Shown here piece after piece: positions 11,941 through 23,654 of a stretch of 64,000 nt of DNA. Positions within the stretch are counted from its first letter, which is position 1, and every line of letters starts with the position of its first letter. This DNA comes from Epiperipatus broadwayi (Eukaryota > Onychophora > Udeonychophora > Euonychophora > Peripatidae). The DNA lies in contig JAQFVV010012476.1 of the NCBI GenBank assembly GCA_028023455.1, positions 2,895,820-2,959,819 on the forward strand. The letters run 5' to 3'. Both the position numbers and the translations under genes were made by a program. The notes under the pieces are model-generated. The model saw only the letters and a list, made by a program, of their open reading frames with translations. It was not told where the DNA came from and did not search any database.

Positions 11941-13271
11941 GCTGAGTTTAATAAGGTTATCTTTTATTAGAAAGAAAAGCACATAAATATTTAAAATATA
12001 ATGAATAACATTTCTGTAGTGTAATTTTTACATGGACAGAAACCGGTCCCTACCTTACATGAGAGTGATGCAGTGAAAATTACATTACTGAAATATGTAT
12101 TAAATGCAAAATCTCTAGTCTAATGAATGACTAATAAAAATTATTAATATACTTCCATTAAGTAGTTGGTGTCAAAGTTGTGAGTAGAATTAAAAGGCCT
12201 CTCATTATCTTTATAATGAAAAGTAAAACAATTATAAACAAGAAACAGATAGACTAAAAACTTTACAACAAAAGCATTATACGCATTGTTCATGGTGAAG
12301 AATTGTAATTAATTTTTACTTTAATGTTTCCATTTATCATTTAAAATAGTCCTTCTGCCAACCTTTCATCACCGAGTACTTATGAATAGTCCATGAAGCA
12401 GGAAGGCCTAGTGGAACAAAGTGAAGGTGCATGTACTGACCAAGTATTCATTGTAACTCTGAGTTGGACATTCGCTTCAGGCTCACAACACTGATTATGT
12501 CAACTTGGTGGAAAGAAAATTATATTTTTTAAGTAGGCAAAATTAGGTGTTACAATTTTCAGACTTGCAAATTTATGAGCCAAGGCTGTTGTGTATATAA
12601 ATTTTTTATAATTATTAATAAATTACAATTATATTCATTTATGACTTAACACTTATTTTTATCATTTATCAGTATATACAGATACAGCAAAACTCTCCAT
12701 ATAGTAGTGCCATCTTGTGCTAACAAGAGCAATCAATGGATGCCAGAAAGCTTGTGCATAAAATCCCTATCTAGTGCCTACTCATCCAATATCCCCAGAC
12801 TAGTTTCTGGCACTAGATAGGGATTTTATGCACAAGCCTTCTGGCATCCATTGATTGCTCTTGTTAGCACAAGATGGCACTACTATATGGAGAGTTTTGC
12901 TGTATTTTGAATTGTTTAATAACAATTATTGTGCTAGTATGAGATAGTGATCATGTGATGTTTAGTGGTTATATACAGATAGCCAATTAATGCTGTTTAA
13001 CTGATAAGGGCCAAACTTACCACCTCAAAACATTGACACATATCACTTAATGGAAGTATATTAATAATTTTTATTAGTCATTCATTAGACTAGAGATTCT
13101 TCACTTAATAAATAATATTTCTGAATTTAATATTCATTACATCACTCTCATGCAAGGTAGGGACTGGTTTCTATACATATAAAAATGACACTACAAAAAA
13201 ATATTATTTATTATATTTTAAATATGTATCTGTTTTTCTTTCTAATAAAAGATGAACTTATTAAACTCAGC
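11941..13271. repeat. Large foldback R2 with nested R1 palindrome
   Basis: Left arm 11941-12180 and right arm 13035-13271 are reverse complements over about 240 bp. Landmarks are gctgagtttaataag against cttattaaactcagc, gactaataaaaattattaat and tacttccattaagt. Right-arm-type R2 sequence also occurs at 26815-26925 and 27300-27460. The spacer contains a separate R1 palindrome at 12685-12905. Confidence 0.75.
12685..12905. repeat. Near-perfect R1 palindrome
   Basis: Two R1 right arms face each other: aaactctccatatagtagtg at the left is mirrored by cactactatatggagagttt at the right, with a very short centre near 12795-12810. Only the 3' half of the hammerhead (GAAACTAGTC on the minus strand) remains. 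The high arm identity suggests a recent origin or ongoing repair. Confidence 0.8.
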
Positions 13272-13429
13272 AATCTTCTTAGCAGTTTATCGGGGGGGGG
13301 GGATATTGACTAAATATTTTGAAAATCATCTTGGACTTTTTCAGGTACCTGAAACATGAAAGAAAGCATTTTACACTAAATTTAGAGCCTTCTGCTCAGT
13401 ATTTGAATACATCACAGTTCTTTACTCTT

Positions 13430-14000
13430 CATATATGACAATGACAATAAACATCACATGATTACCATTTCTTATGCTTGCATAAAACTTATTAAAACAG
13501 TTATGCAGTGAGTGCAATATGTATAGTGAATTTTGTCTGTTTTGATAACAGTTATATGCAAGCATAAAAAATGGTACTCATGTGATGTTTATTGGCTTAA
13601 AATCAATCCTTCCTAATAGGATAGTGGTAACTATGGTTATTAAAGAACCAAAGACACCAAAATGTATGGGTACTGAACTGAGTTCAGATCTATATGGCTA
13701 TATAAGCTACTGAGCTTGGATTAAAAATATTATAGTGTTTTCATTTTAAGACTCATAGTTTTGTAGTTAAGTAGAGATAAAAAGTGGCTGCTGGAGGGTT
13801 GCATTAGATCCTAAGATCTAAGTGAAATGCTCTCAGATCCAAGGCTCCTCCTCTGAGAAGGCCACAAGCCAAAAACTAGTCTGGCAATATTGGATGAGTA
13901 GGCACTAGATGGGGATTTTATGCACACACCTTCTGGCATCCATTGATTACTCTAGCCTGCAGTGAGCGGCAATACATATAGTCAGTTTTGCCTGCTTTTA
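13430..14000 (+). repeat. R1 repeat, long form
   Basis: Starts aaacatcacatgattacc and holds the long-form body (ttattaaagaaccaaagaca, gtactgaactgagttcag, gtagagataaaa) before the hammerhead part and the tail ggcatccattgattactct. The core is broken: CTGATGA is replaced by ctctgaga and GAAAC by aaaac. Confidence 0.7.
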
Positions 14001-14019
14001 CATGACAATGCCCTATATA

Positions 14020-14150
14020 GTTTAGGTCATTAGGGAGGTGGCATATCTTAAGTTCAAGATCTGTGGTTACTTGGGATGCTCAAACTTTTTACAAATGTCT
14101 GAACAATTAAACTATTTGGTTACAATACTATTATTGAAAGAACAACATAG
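14020..14150 (+). repeat. Single diverged R4-like unit
   Basis: Text such as gatctgtggttac, gctcaaactttttac and gaacaattaaactatttg matches the order of phrases in R4 units near 31 kb. A second such unit lies at about 16380-16500. Confidence 0.4.
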
Positions 14151-14449
14151 GATATTATATATATTAAAATAAAAAGATAGTCTTTACAAACTCTTCTTGT
14201 CAACTATCAAGAGTTGGAAGAGTTTTCTTTTTCTATTATATCCTCTAAATAACATAGTTAAATACCCATTTACTAATCGATATGGGATAGTTTGCCAAGT
14301 TGTCAATAGACTTCATCTTGAAAAAAATTTTGGTGAAACTAAAAAAGATTGACTGAATTCAAACTCAGGTTATAATCATAGCAGGTGAATGTACTATATT
14401 CACACCTTGAAGATAATATTTTGTCTTAAAAAAAGTAGGAGATGGTAAT

Positions 14450-15190
14450 TAGGCATCATTTAAAGTTTATATCTGGGCTAGGAATGCTATAATAATCTCA
14501 AGTCTAATATATAATTAGCAATAATCATTAATGAAGTAAGTTTGACATTCGTAAATCAAACTGTAATAATTCAATATTAATAAATACTAAATAAACGATG
14601 AAGACATGAGCCAACTGAAAAGTTCTGGTTCATCATGAAATGCACTTTAGAGTCATTTGTTGTTTCAGATGTGCTAGGAATATCCTGGATGAACACTGAA
14701 AATGACAAAGCTGGATCATCAACTATAGACTTTGAGCACCAGGGTCAAAGTTTTGAGTTCAGAAAGTTTGACACTTGCAAATAAAAGCACAATGAATTGG
14801 TATTCATAAATACTGAAGAAATGATGTGGACAGGTGTAAAAAAAATGTCACATGGTTTTAGTGGAGGGTTCTGCTTCAGCATGAAATATATCTCTGGGAT
14901 CATTTACCTTTTCCTAATATCTTTATTCACATGGTTAGAAATGTGTAATGAAAGGGAAGTTTTATATACATCTAAAAATGATATTTCATATATAATAATG
15001 TGTTTGTGTTAAATTAAAAGAAATTAACCAGAATTTAAAGTTTATATCAGGGCTAGGGATAATCTCTAGTATAGTAAATGATTAGTAATAATCAAAAATA
15101 TATTTATCTGAAGTGGTTGGTGTAAAAGTTATAAATCCTGAAAAATTGACCCTTCTAAATCAAGTTGCAATAATTTATTTTGTCAATTAT
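14450..15190 (+). repeat. R3 repeat, two tandem units
   Basis: Same order of phrases as 8160-8990: agtttatatctgggctagga, taaatactaaataaacgatg, agcatgaaatat, then a second agtttatatcagggctag. A 71-codon ORF at 14797-15012 lies inside the repeat and looks incidental. Confidence 0.55.
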
Positions 15191-15424
15191 CATGTTTGCC
15201 ATATCTTATTCCAACAATTCAATATTCATTGAAGAAATTATGAAATGGAAAGGAAAATGCATATAGATATTGGAAGGATTAAAAAAAGATAAAGAAATGA
15301 GGAGAAACAAGTTGAATGGTAATTTGAAAAAGGAAGTAATTACGATGTTATGGATAAAAAGATTACAAAAAGTTATCGGACTGATGTAAGAACGTACATT
15401 TTTTTGGCATTTGACTTATCAATG

Positions 15425-15480
15425 TCTACGGATCGCGACCCAACTACGTCACTTCCGTTGTTCGAATTTCTTGTGAATTC
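15425..15480. promoter_or_regulatory. CRE/ETS-like motif patch
   Basis: The text ctacggatcgcgacccaact is followed by acgtcacttccg, a CRE core next to an ETS-type site, inside a small CpG-containing patch in otherwise CpG-poor DNA. It could be a promoter or enhancer of a gene outside the window. No exon is visible beside it, so this is only a motif match. Confidence 0.2.
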
Positions 15481-16379
15481 CAAGAAATAAACCATTCTAT
15501 TTTTTTTAGTATTGATGATGATGACCTGTAATATTTATAGCTTTATCGTAACAATCTTTTATTTTATTTGTCTCATCATTTTAAAGGGTTATAGTCTGAA
15601 CTATATTATATTTTTGCGCGACTTAATCCATATATAGTAATACAAATCTCGAATGTTTTGTCTAAAATTATTTCTTTTTTTCCACATTACCTAATTCGTA
15701 AACTGTTTTAATCTTTCATTTTTTTACATTTAACTTCGTAATTTAATTTTTGAACTTATATTAAGATTTAAATGACATGCAGCTGGTTTGCATTTAACTT
15801 GAGTTTTATGTTAATTAATTATTATTTTTTGTGTGTGTGTTCAAATATGTTTTTTAATCACTAACTAGATTTAGATGGTTATAAATTTTAATAACCCAAA
15901 TGATTTATTACTTTAGCTGATGGAAACAAAAATCCATTAATGTTAACTTATACAGAAATAAATCATAATTTTTACTTCCGCTGAACAAATAGCTTTAGAT
16001 TTGTGTGTGCGTGCGCACACAAACGTATATATTTAAAAAGCTTTTTTTTTTCATTTTACAAATTAATCTGCCGGCATTTCTCCAATTTCATCACTACGTT
16101 CATCAATATGTCTAAATATCTTTCGATCTTTGTAAATTAATTATGCATTTATCGGAAAGTCAATTTAATGGTTTGTTAAGTGATATTCGATCATCAAAGT
16201 GGCAAATATTCTTTTTCTTTTTTTTGATATATTCAACAACTAAAGGCTCTTGGACCACACTATATATATATAATTTAACCTAGGCTATTCTAATGATACT
16301 GCTGTATTAAGAAATACATCTTATGTTTTGATAATGAACTTAATGTACTATATATAGTTTGTGCAAAGATGAGCGGCAG

Positions 16380-16500
16380 ACGCTGGGGCTGAAGGTTAAT
16401 CGATCAGATTCTGGAGTTTAAAGTTCATAAATCATGCACACCTCCATTATTTCTGGTGCTCAAACTTATTACATCTTCCCAAACAATCAAGCTATTTGAT
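16380..16500 (+). repeat. Single R4-like unit
   Basis: Contains ctggagtttaaagttcat, atttctggtgctcaaact and aaacaatcaagctatttg, the ordered landmarks of the R4 array. Confidence 0.5.
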
Positions 16501-16664
16501 TAATTATATATTTTATTTTTAATGGTTAATCTTCTGTTGTTTAACGTCTTTACTTGGTGCTTCTATTGGATATTGGTCTTCTTTACACATACCCATGCTT
16601 CATTACCATAGTTCTCTATTGGTGTAGCTACTATTTCATTAATGTGTTTATACATATTTGGATA

Positions 16665-16885
16665 TATTGCTAGAAGAAATGATAATAGATGGACAATTGA
16701 AATCTTAAACTGGATTCCAAGAGATTGTAAAAGACCAAGCAAAAGGCCACGTGATATGGATGGATAAAATAAGAAAGTGTGCAGGGGTGGTGTGGAAAAG
16801 AGAAATAAAGATTGGAGAAGATGGATTGAACTTGGAGAGACATTCATCCTGCTGTGGATTGATAATGGTTGATGATGATAGCAGG
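16665..16885 (+). mobile_element. RTE LINE fragment, C-terminal end and 3' tail
   Basis: Matches the last ~65 codons of the RTE protein ([14 protein letters not shown]) with shifts. It ends in attgataatggttgatgatg, like the 3' end of copy B. It is followed at once by a different RTE segment, so the two pieces are out of ancestral order. Confidence 0.8.
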
Positions 16886-16894
16886 GTCAGTCCA

Positions 16895-17195
16895 TTATTT
16901 CTGAAACGTTTTACAACAGTTTTGCAAACATTGTTTTCTGGATTAAGATGGAAATGGGAAGCTAAGAGAGCAATCATAAATGGAGATTATTTAAATCATC
17001 TAGACTTTGCAGATGCAATTGTTTTTTTATTTTACAAATAATGTTTCAGATCATCAAGAAATGTTGCAAGAGTTATTAGAAGAAAGTGAGAACATAAAAC
17101 TAAACGTAAATGTTAGAAAGACAAAAGTAATGTATAATGGACTTTTCTTGAAAATAGAAAATAAATACTGATACTGATGAATTAGAAAAAGGCAA
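16895..17195 (+). mobile_element. RTE LINE fragment, RT catalytic region
   Basis: Encodes a diverged version of the reverse-transcriptase core: FTTVLQTLFSGLRW, then HLDFADAIVF where the family has FADD, then KTKVMYNG in another frame. More diverged than copies A and B. The reading frame at 16751-17041 spans this and the preceding fragment by chance and is not a gene. Confidence 0.75.
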
Positions 17196-17531
17196 CAACT
17201 AAATGTATTAGGACTACATTCTATTTACAATATAAAAAACTATCAATCTTTTATCATACCTTACTCTTAAAACAACACCTACAGATAAACCTCCTCCATG
17301 CACAAAATATCTGCGTACAATCTTAGAACCCATTAAATCAATATGTAACCCTAATATATCTTTCTCACAAGATAAATGGAACTACTGGAATTCATATGTA
17401 CTTCTATACAAAAACACAAATTAAAACTTAGACTTGCCAATGTTAGGCATTAATAATAACTAACTAATATATAGATTTAAGTTTTGGACATTCATGCCCA
17501 AATTTTTTGATTTTCTACTCAAAAAGAACAT

Positions 17532-17846
17532 GTGATCATTACCAATATTATATTTCATGGAGATATAAGAGAAACATACTTAACATTGACACTACACGTG
17601 AGTTGTGCTACAGATCAGAAGAGAACCAAAAACATATATTCTTTGGGTGTAGTAGACTGTAATACACTTGATCTTATTACAAAAACTTATCAAAAAAAGA
17701 ATGCCTCTATAAGTTCAATTATAGAGTCTTTTCCAAATGCCTGCTTCACAGAAATAAGAAATACAACATTTATATTATATGAACTATGGTTCACAAGGTG
17801 CACTCATAAAACAAATTTAGTGACAATAAAACAAAAAGATAAATAA
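17532..17846 (+). CDS. Unrecognised short ORF
   Basis: A 104-codon frame (it includes HGDIRETYLTLTLHVS and CFTEIRNTTFILYELW). I see no known motif or repeat match. It sits between RTE fragments, so an unrecognised transposon remnant is likelier than a host gene. Confidence 0.15.
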   Translation: MIITNIIFHGDIRETYLTLTLHVSCATDQKRTKNIYSLGVVDCNTLDLITKTYQKKNASISSIIESFPNACFTEIRNTTFILYELWFTRCTHKTNLVTIKQKDK

Positions 17847-17859
17847 ATCTCTAAACAAA

Positions 17860-18060
17860 AAAGTAATACAGAGACTTCAGGCCACTCAATGAAGTATGTA
17901 GAAATGTTAGGAATAACAAGAAGAAATCAAAAATAAAGTACATGGGTGAGAGGACAAACAGATATTACTGAAATAGGTTGAGTATGTTAATGGAAGAGAT
18001 GATAATAGAGGGACAGTTGAAATTTTAAACTGGATTTCAGGATATTGTAATAGATGTTTA
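17860..18060 (+). mobile_element. RTE LINE fragment, C-terminal, internally deleted
   Basis: Phrases gagacttcaggccactcaat, gtgagaggacaaacag and ttgaaattttaaactggatt match the C-terminal coding part of copy B around 35780-35990, with a deletion between them. Confidence 0.75.
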
Positions 18061-18249
18061 CCATCCATTGAATTCTTACAGTTTATACAATTTGAGTTCT
18101 TCATATTCGGTGACCAAGTGACATTTTGATTTGATAATTCCCTCATTCAAATATATCCAGTAATTTTATTGAGCACAATTATTTGTCCTGATCACAAAAC
18201 CACACTTAATGTAATTAAACTTAAATAATAGTTGAGGACTGAACCAGCT

Positions 18250-19757
18250 TTTAATTTATTTGAAGGGCATCAGAATTCTATACAAGAATCCATTGGCCTA
18301 CCCCCTATCTTTATTAGTTACTATTATAAAATTATTTGCTACACACAGAGGATTGTATTTTCTAATAGAGAATTGGAAATTTATTTGATAATGTAATAAT
18401 TGTTGAAATTAAATAATGTTATCCTCTTAATAACAAACTAAATAGACAACAATGCAAGTTATATTTCTATGATTTATTAAATTATAATTATGATTATTTT
18501 AAAAACTAAATAGAGAGTAACAAACATATTCGAATGACTATTAAACATTACTGTATCTAAGATTCAGATTCTTCTTTTTTATAGTCTAATACAGGGGTCC
18601 CCAACCCTATGCCCGCAGACCATTTTACGTGTGCCCGCCGCTATCCAAACACGATAAAAAATTATTTATCTGATACAAATAAATTTAATTTTTAAAATTT
18701 CTTATAAATTATTGTATTATATTGTAATCAAATTGTAGGGCATACTATACTTTTACAGCGTAAAAATATAAACATTAATTATATGTTAAAATTTTATTTT
18801 TGAAATAAATATTTTTTGTACATTATGTGTATTATTAACAATATCCAACTATAAATTTACATTGAAAAAATAAATGGTGCCCCCCCCCCCCACTTGGTTG
18901 AAAAAAAAAATGGTGCCCACCACCTGGCCAGTAATATAGAATGTGCTCTTAAGTGCAAAAAGGTTGGGGACCCCTGGTCTAATGTAACATAGCATTTTGC
19001 TATACTTAGAGTTCAAAAGAAAATGATCATTTAAATTATGAACTAATGTCTCTTACCAGTAAATTGAATTGTTCAATTTATACCACTGTGGAGATTACTA
19101 TGCATGTTTTTATTCTCCTGGGGGTCTTATCACCACTTGTAGGTAGTCCAGGATTCATGATTTAGGTAAGCAATGGTTTCACACTTGGCATTTTAAGACT
19201 TCAGGAAGGAAGAAATATCGGCAAATGAATTTTCTCTGCTCACACATCTTATGATAATTCAATACGCTGGTGAGAGTAGCTTTCCACATTCTTGATGACT
19301 TCATAGAAAATCAATTTTATATTAAACTACTTTTTTTAGAAGAAGAAAATCTAAGATTCCTGATGCAAGATGTGATTGCTATTTATATCCCCTCCCTGAT
19401 TTTTAGTCAGTCATACACATTCTGTTAACACCTTTTAACTTTGACAAAATATAAAGATGGTGGCCATCTTTGATGACTGCGATGGAATGCTGTGACTTTA
19501 GCTTTCAAGCACTGCTAATTAATTTTGTGATAAGAATTTATTTTATTATCTTAACAAAAAACAAAGTGACATTTTGTTATTCTCTTTATATCTTCTTTTT
19601 AATTTCTTTAACTTACAATATATATATATAACTTATGTTGTCAAAAAAAAAAATACAATCAGATATTTAATAAGAAAAAAAATTTTTTTTTTTCAGGAAT
19701 TTGGCAATTTAAAATTCTAAATTGCTAATGCAACTTGTACCAAAACAAATATAGTAC
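18250..19757 (-). repeat. Probable 3' LTR of Ty3/gypsy remnant (copy LTR-A)
   Basis: A direct repeat of 21825-23640: both start agcttttaatttatttgaag and end near caaata(t/c)agtaca. Without its hAT insertion it is about 1.13 kb. The two repeats flank a minus-strand gypsy pol fragment, which is the geometry of LTRs. Read on the minus strand it starts near TGTACT; the other end is not a clean CA. A segmental duplication remains possible. Confidence 0.55.
18592..18976. mobile_element. hAT-type MITE, 385 bp
   Basis: Perfect 15-bp terminal inverted repeats CAGGGGTCCCCAACC open and close the element. An 8-bp target duplication flanks it: GTCTAATA at 18584-18591 and GTCTAATG at 18977-18984, one mismatch. 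Eight-base duplications and CAGGGG-type ends are hallmarks of the hAT superfamily. It has no ORF and carries a C-run at about 18888-18899. The paralogous repeat has a single atagtctgaca there (about 22837-22848), an empty site. Confidence 0.93.
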
Positions 19758-21825
19758 AATAATATCTCTGTGGTCAATGACAAGAATAAAATAGGGTATT
19801 TAACCTTGTTTTTATTCTTGATAACCTTTTACTTTCCCAATCAATTATCCTAATACTGAACTGTTTAGTCTTATTCAATAATTTACATCTGAGGTCTTTG
19901 GGGTTTAAATCCATCAGAGTTAATCTACAAGGCTATCAGTTCAGATAATTTGCTGTATAAGGCCTCAATGCCCTAGCATTGTATGTTCTCTTTTCTCCCC
20001 TTTCATTCGTGAGAGTAAATGCATTTGGCCCATTCTGTCTAACTATTTGATGTAGTCATTCATTCAAATTCCGGAACTATTTACAGATACCCTTCTCTGT
20101 TTGGCTAACTGGATTTACTCTAAGCCATACTTTGAGCCCTTTTTGAAAGTGATGGCTTTTGGACCCTTCCTATCTGTTCTTATGTGAACAGTGTGCCTTA
20201 TCCTCATTGATGCTTTCTTCTGAGCTGTCTCTTTTTTAATACATTTGGAGATGACTGGTAACTTGACTTTGTGCAGTCTTGGCTCTGGCTTGTAGGAACT
20301 GTGGTCAAATAGGTGTGAAACCTGCGGACTCATTTTCAGCTCAGTTTATGTAATTAGTCACCTATGGCAACTGTTTCACTCACTCCCTGTGGTTTAAATG
20401 ATGTGTATACTCTAAAAGGACATCCTGATCACCTCATCACTTGCTCACATTTGTTTGACTGAGGATTATAAATGGATGACAATATGTGCTATATTTCCAT
20501 TCCCTCTATCCACTCCATTCAGCTGCAATAAAAGGAGTCCATGGTCAGATAAAACAGCCCTCAGTGTACCTACTTTAGGGAAATGTTGTGTCTCTAATAC
20601 ATGTGACATTTCTCGCATTAACCTGTGATATAGGGTATTACACACCCACTTTGAAAATCATTCTAAATTACTATTATTTATCTCATCTTTCAGAATACAG
20701 GTAGTGGCTCATAAAAAAATCAATAGCTATCAGGTCATTGGGTTTTTCAGGAATTATGGGGTTCAATGTATCCACATATGAACTGTTGGCAGGTTTAATT
20801 TTCTGGCACACATCCTTTTAACACACTATTTGATGTCTCACACATGACCATTAAAACCATGTCTTCAATAATCTTTCTATTTTACAAACCTCATAATGTC
20901 CATATAGGCCATGTGTATATATATAGTTAACTTATCTCTTAAGCCTTTTGGCACTATCATTCTCCACATTCCTTCCTTAACATTTCTTAAGTACCACAAT
21001 ACACCATTCTCAAGTGGTGCTCTTTCCTATTGGTTTCAGAGTAATTTTCATTGGGTCCATCTTCATTTTCTGTTATCGCTAGATTATTTATAATTCTTTG
21101 GTATCTGGAGTCTTGTTTCTGGTTGTCACCTAAGTTTCTAAGTTCATCTTCATTGGCTATGTCTATTTCCATGTCTACAGCCACCAGACTTATGTCTTCT
21201 ATCTGCAAATGGCTAGAGACCTCAGGACCCACATTGTGATTTAAAGCATCTGCCACCACATTTTCTGTTTCCTTACAATATTGTACAGAGTAGTTAAATT
21301 CTTAATGGAAAAGGCTCCAACAAAAACCTATTATTTGTCAGATAACAGTGGTTAAGGAATTCCAGAGTTTTGTGATCAGTTCTAACTATCACCTCTGATC
21401 CTATCAGAAACTGTCAAAATCTCTGGAATGTCCATTCCACTGCCAATGCTTTCTTCTATGCTGCTGAGTAATTGATCTCAGCCCCTCTAATAGTCTGCTA
21501 ATGAAATACATTATGCCTTGGCTACCATCTTCCTGAGTTTGCATCAATGCTGCTGCCAACCCATATCCACAGCTGTCTACTTGCACTATGAAAGTTTTTT
21601 TTTAAATTTAGGATAGACCAACATCACCTGGCTCAAAGATTTCTCCCTGATGGTTTTAAATATGGCTTTATGTTTGGGTATCCATTCCCATGGAATATTT
21701 TTTCATAATAGCTAAAGCAAAGGCTCCATATCTGGTGCAAAGTTTCAGCAAAATTTGTTAAAAAATATTATATAACCCTAGGAATGACCTTACCTGTCTT
21801 ATTGACCTAGAGGCAATTCCCTAGA
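19758..21825 (-). pseudogene. Ty3/gypsy pol remnant (RT end, RNase H, integrase)
   Basis: Reads right to left. Near 21780 the text encodes IRQVRSFLGLYN, the RT connection motif. At 21404-21586 comes RNase H: QVDSCGYGLAAALMQTQEDG, then FISRLLEG. At 20987-21259 comes the end of RNase H (VADALNHN), with the integrase N-terminal region presumably beyond it. At 20115-20333 is the integrase C-terminal side (HIRTDRKGPKAITFKKGSKY). Stops and frameshifts break every domain. Gag, protease and most of the reverse transcriptase are missing; the pol fragment begins directly at the flanking repeat, so a large internal deletion has occurred. Confidence 0.8.
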
Positions 21826-23640
21826 AGCTTTTAATTTATTTGAAGGATGCCAGAATTCTATACAAGAATCCACTGGACTACCCCCCCATCTTTATTAGTT
21901 ACTATTATAAAATTATTTGCTACACCAGGAAGATTGCATTTTCTAATAGAGTATCGGCAATTTATTTGGTAATATAATAATTGTTGAAATTAAATAATTT
22001 TATTCTATTAATAATAAACATAAATAGATAATAATGCAAGTTAGTTATATTCCTATGGTTTAAATTGCATTTTATGCAAAAAAGTGAAGCCTTGTATTAT
22101 TAGAAAAAAATTATATGGCTGAGCACTTTCAGAGAACTTAAGTCTCCATATTCATAGCCTATTTTGAGAGTGTTGGCTTACGTTGAGATTTTAAGTGATC
22201 AAATAGCCTAAGCAGTTTACATAATTTCATGCCCAACCATTATGGAGAGACTCGTGCCAACACCACCACCAGAACATCTTAACATTATTATTCATAGAGG
22301 AGAGCTCTAAATAATACTGAAAACAAATCCATACTCTTTGAGCACAAATACAATAGGCCAGGTATTCAAACCCACTATAGCAAGAGCACTATGCACTGAA
22401 TGTAATTATATAAAATGAAAGATAAAGGAAGCATGCTTTATTGCAAATGACAATTATGCAATAAACCAAAAGGAATCATACTTTGCAATCTTCCGAAAAT
22501 GGTGTTTATGAAAGAAAACTTTGAATAAATTTTGTATAAATTACCGCTAAATGCTTAAAATCTTACATAAGCCAATACTCTCAAAATAAGCTATGAATAT
22601 GGAGATTTAAGTTCTCTGAAAGCGCTCAGCCATATAATTTTTTTCTAATAATACTAAACTTCACTTTTTTTTTATGTAAAACGCAATTTAAAACTTACCA
22701 CTCAAGTAAAAAACAAGGATTTGATTCCTGTGATTTATTAAATTATAATTATTTTAAAAACTAAATAGAGAATAACAGTATAAAAACAAATTCAAATGGT
22801 TATTAAACAATATTGTTTTCTAAAATTCAGATTCTTTTGTTTATAGTCTGACATAAGACCGAATTTGCTATTTTTTATAGTTCAAAAAAGTGATCACTTT
22901 TAAGTTACAAAATAAAGTCTCTTACCACTAAGTTGAATTGTTTAATTTATAACACTGTGTAGATTATCATGCATGGTTTTTTTTATTTTCCTGAGAGGGA
23001 TCCATTATATTATCTTATCACAGCTTGTAGGCAGTCCAGGGTTCAAGATTTAGGTAGACAATGACTTCACTCTTGGCATTTTAAGACTTCAGGAAGGAAG
23101 AAACATTGGAAAATGAACTTTCTCTACTCACACGTATTACGATGATTCTATACACTGGTGAGAGCAGCTTGACATAATCTTTATGATTTCGTAGAAAATC
23201 AATTTTATATTAAACTGTTTTTTTTAGAAGACAAAGATCTAAGACTAAGAATGCACGATGTATTGACACCTTTTGACTTTGACAAAATTTAAAGTAATTT
23301 TGTCCACAAAAACATCCTTTTTCCCCTTTGGTGGCCATCTTTGATGACTACAATGTAATTCTGTGACTTTAGCTTTCAAACACTGCTAATTAATTTGGCG
23401 ATAAGAATTTATTTTTTTTATCTTAACAAAAATCAAAATAACATTTTGTTATTTTTTTATATCTTCTTTTTAATCTCTTTAACTCACACAAAAAAAGAAT
23501 ATATAACTTTCATTGACAAAAAGAAATACAATCAGAAATTTAAAAAGAAAAACAAAAATTTTTTTTCAGGAATTTGGTGATTTAAAATTCTAAATTGCCA
23601 ATGCAACTTGCATGAAAACAAATACAGTACAGTTATATAA
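21825..23640 (-). repeat. Probable 5' LTR of Ty3/gypsy remnant (copy LTR-B)
   Basis: Partner of 18250-19757 in the same orientation, about 1.15 kb without its insertion. Shared interior phrases include atctttattagttactatta, ttaagacttcaggaaggaag, ggtggccatctttgatgact and tttaaaattctaaattgc. Divergence between the two copies is obvious, so the element is old. Confidence 0.55.
22065..22686. mobile_element. Long-TIR element inside LTR-B
   Basis: About 120 bp at each end are reverse complements. They begin TTGCATTTTATGCAAAAAAG and include ccatattcatagcctatttt, against aaaataagctatgaatatgg at the other end. TTTAAA flanks both sides (22059-22064, 22687-22692) and could be a 6-bp target duplication, although it is palindromic. 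It is absent from LTR-A. The spacer is non-coding. Part of the arm resembles the 3' flank of the Penelope-like fragment near 51.46-51.51 kb. Confidence 0.75.
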
Positions 23641-23654
23641 ACACTCGGTTGTGA

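Noticed and set aside
16751-17041. 96-codon plus-strand ORF
   Set aside because: It crosses two unrelated RTE fragments joined out of order; the open frame is accidental.
20987-21259. Host gene fragment
   Set aside because: VADALNHN and its position after RNase H identify it as the RNase H-integrase junction of a Ty3/gypsy pol.
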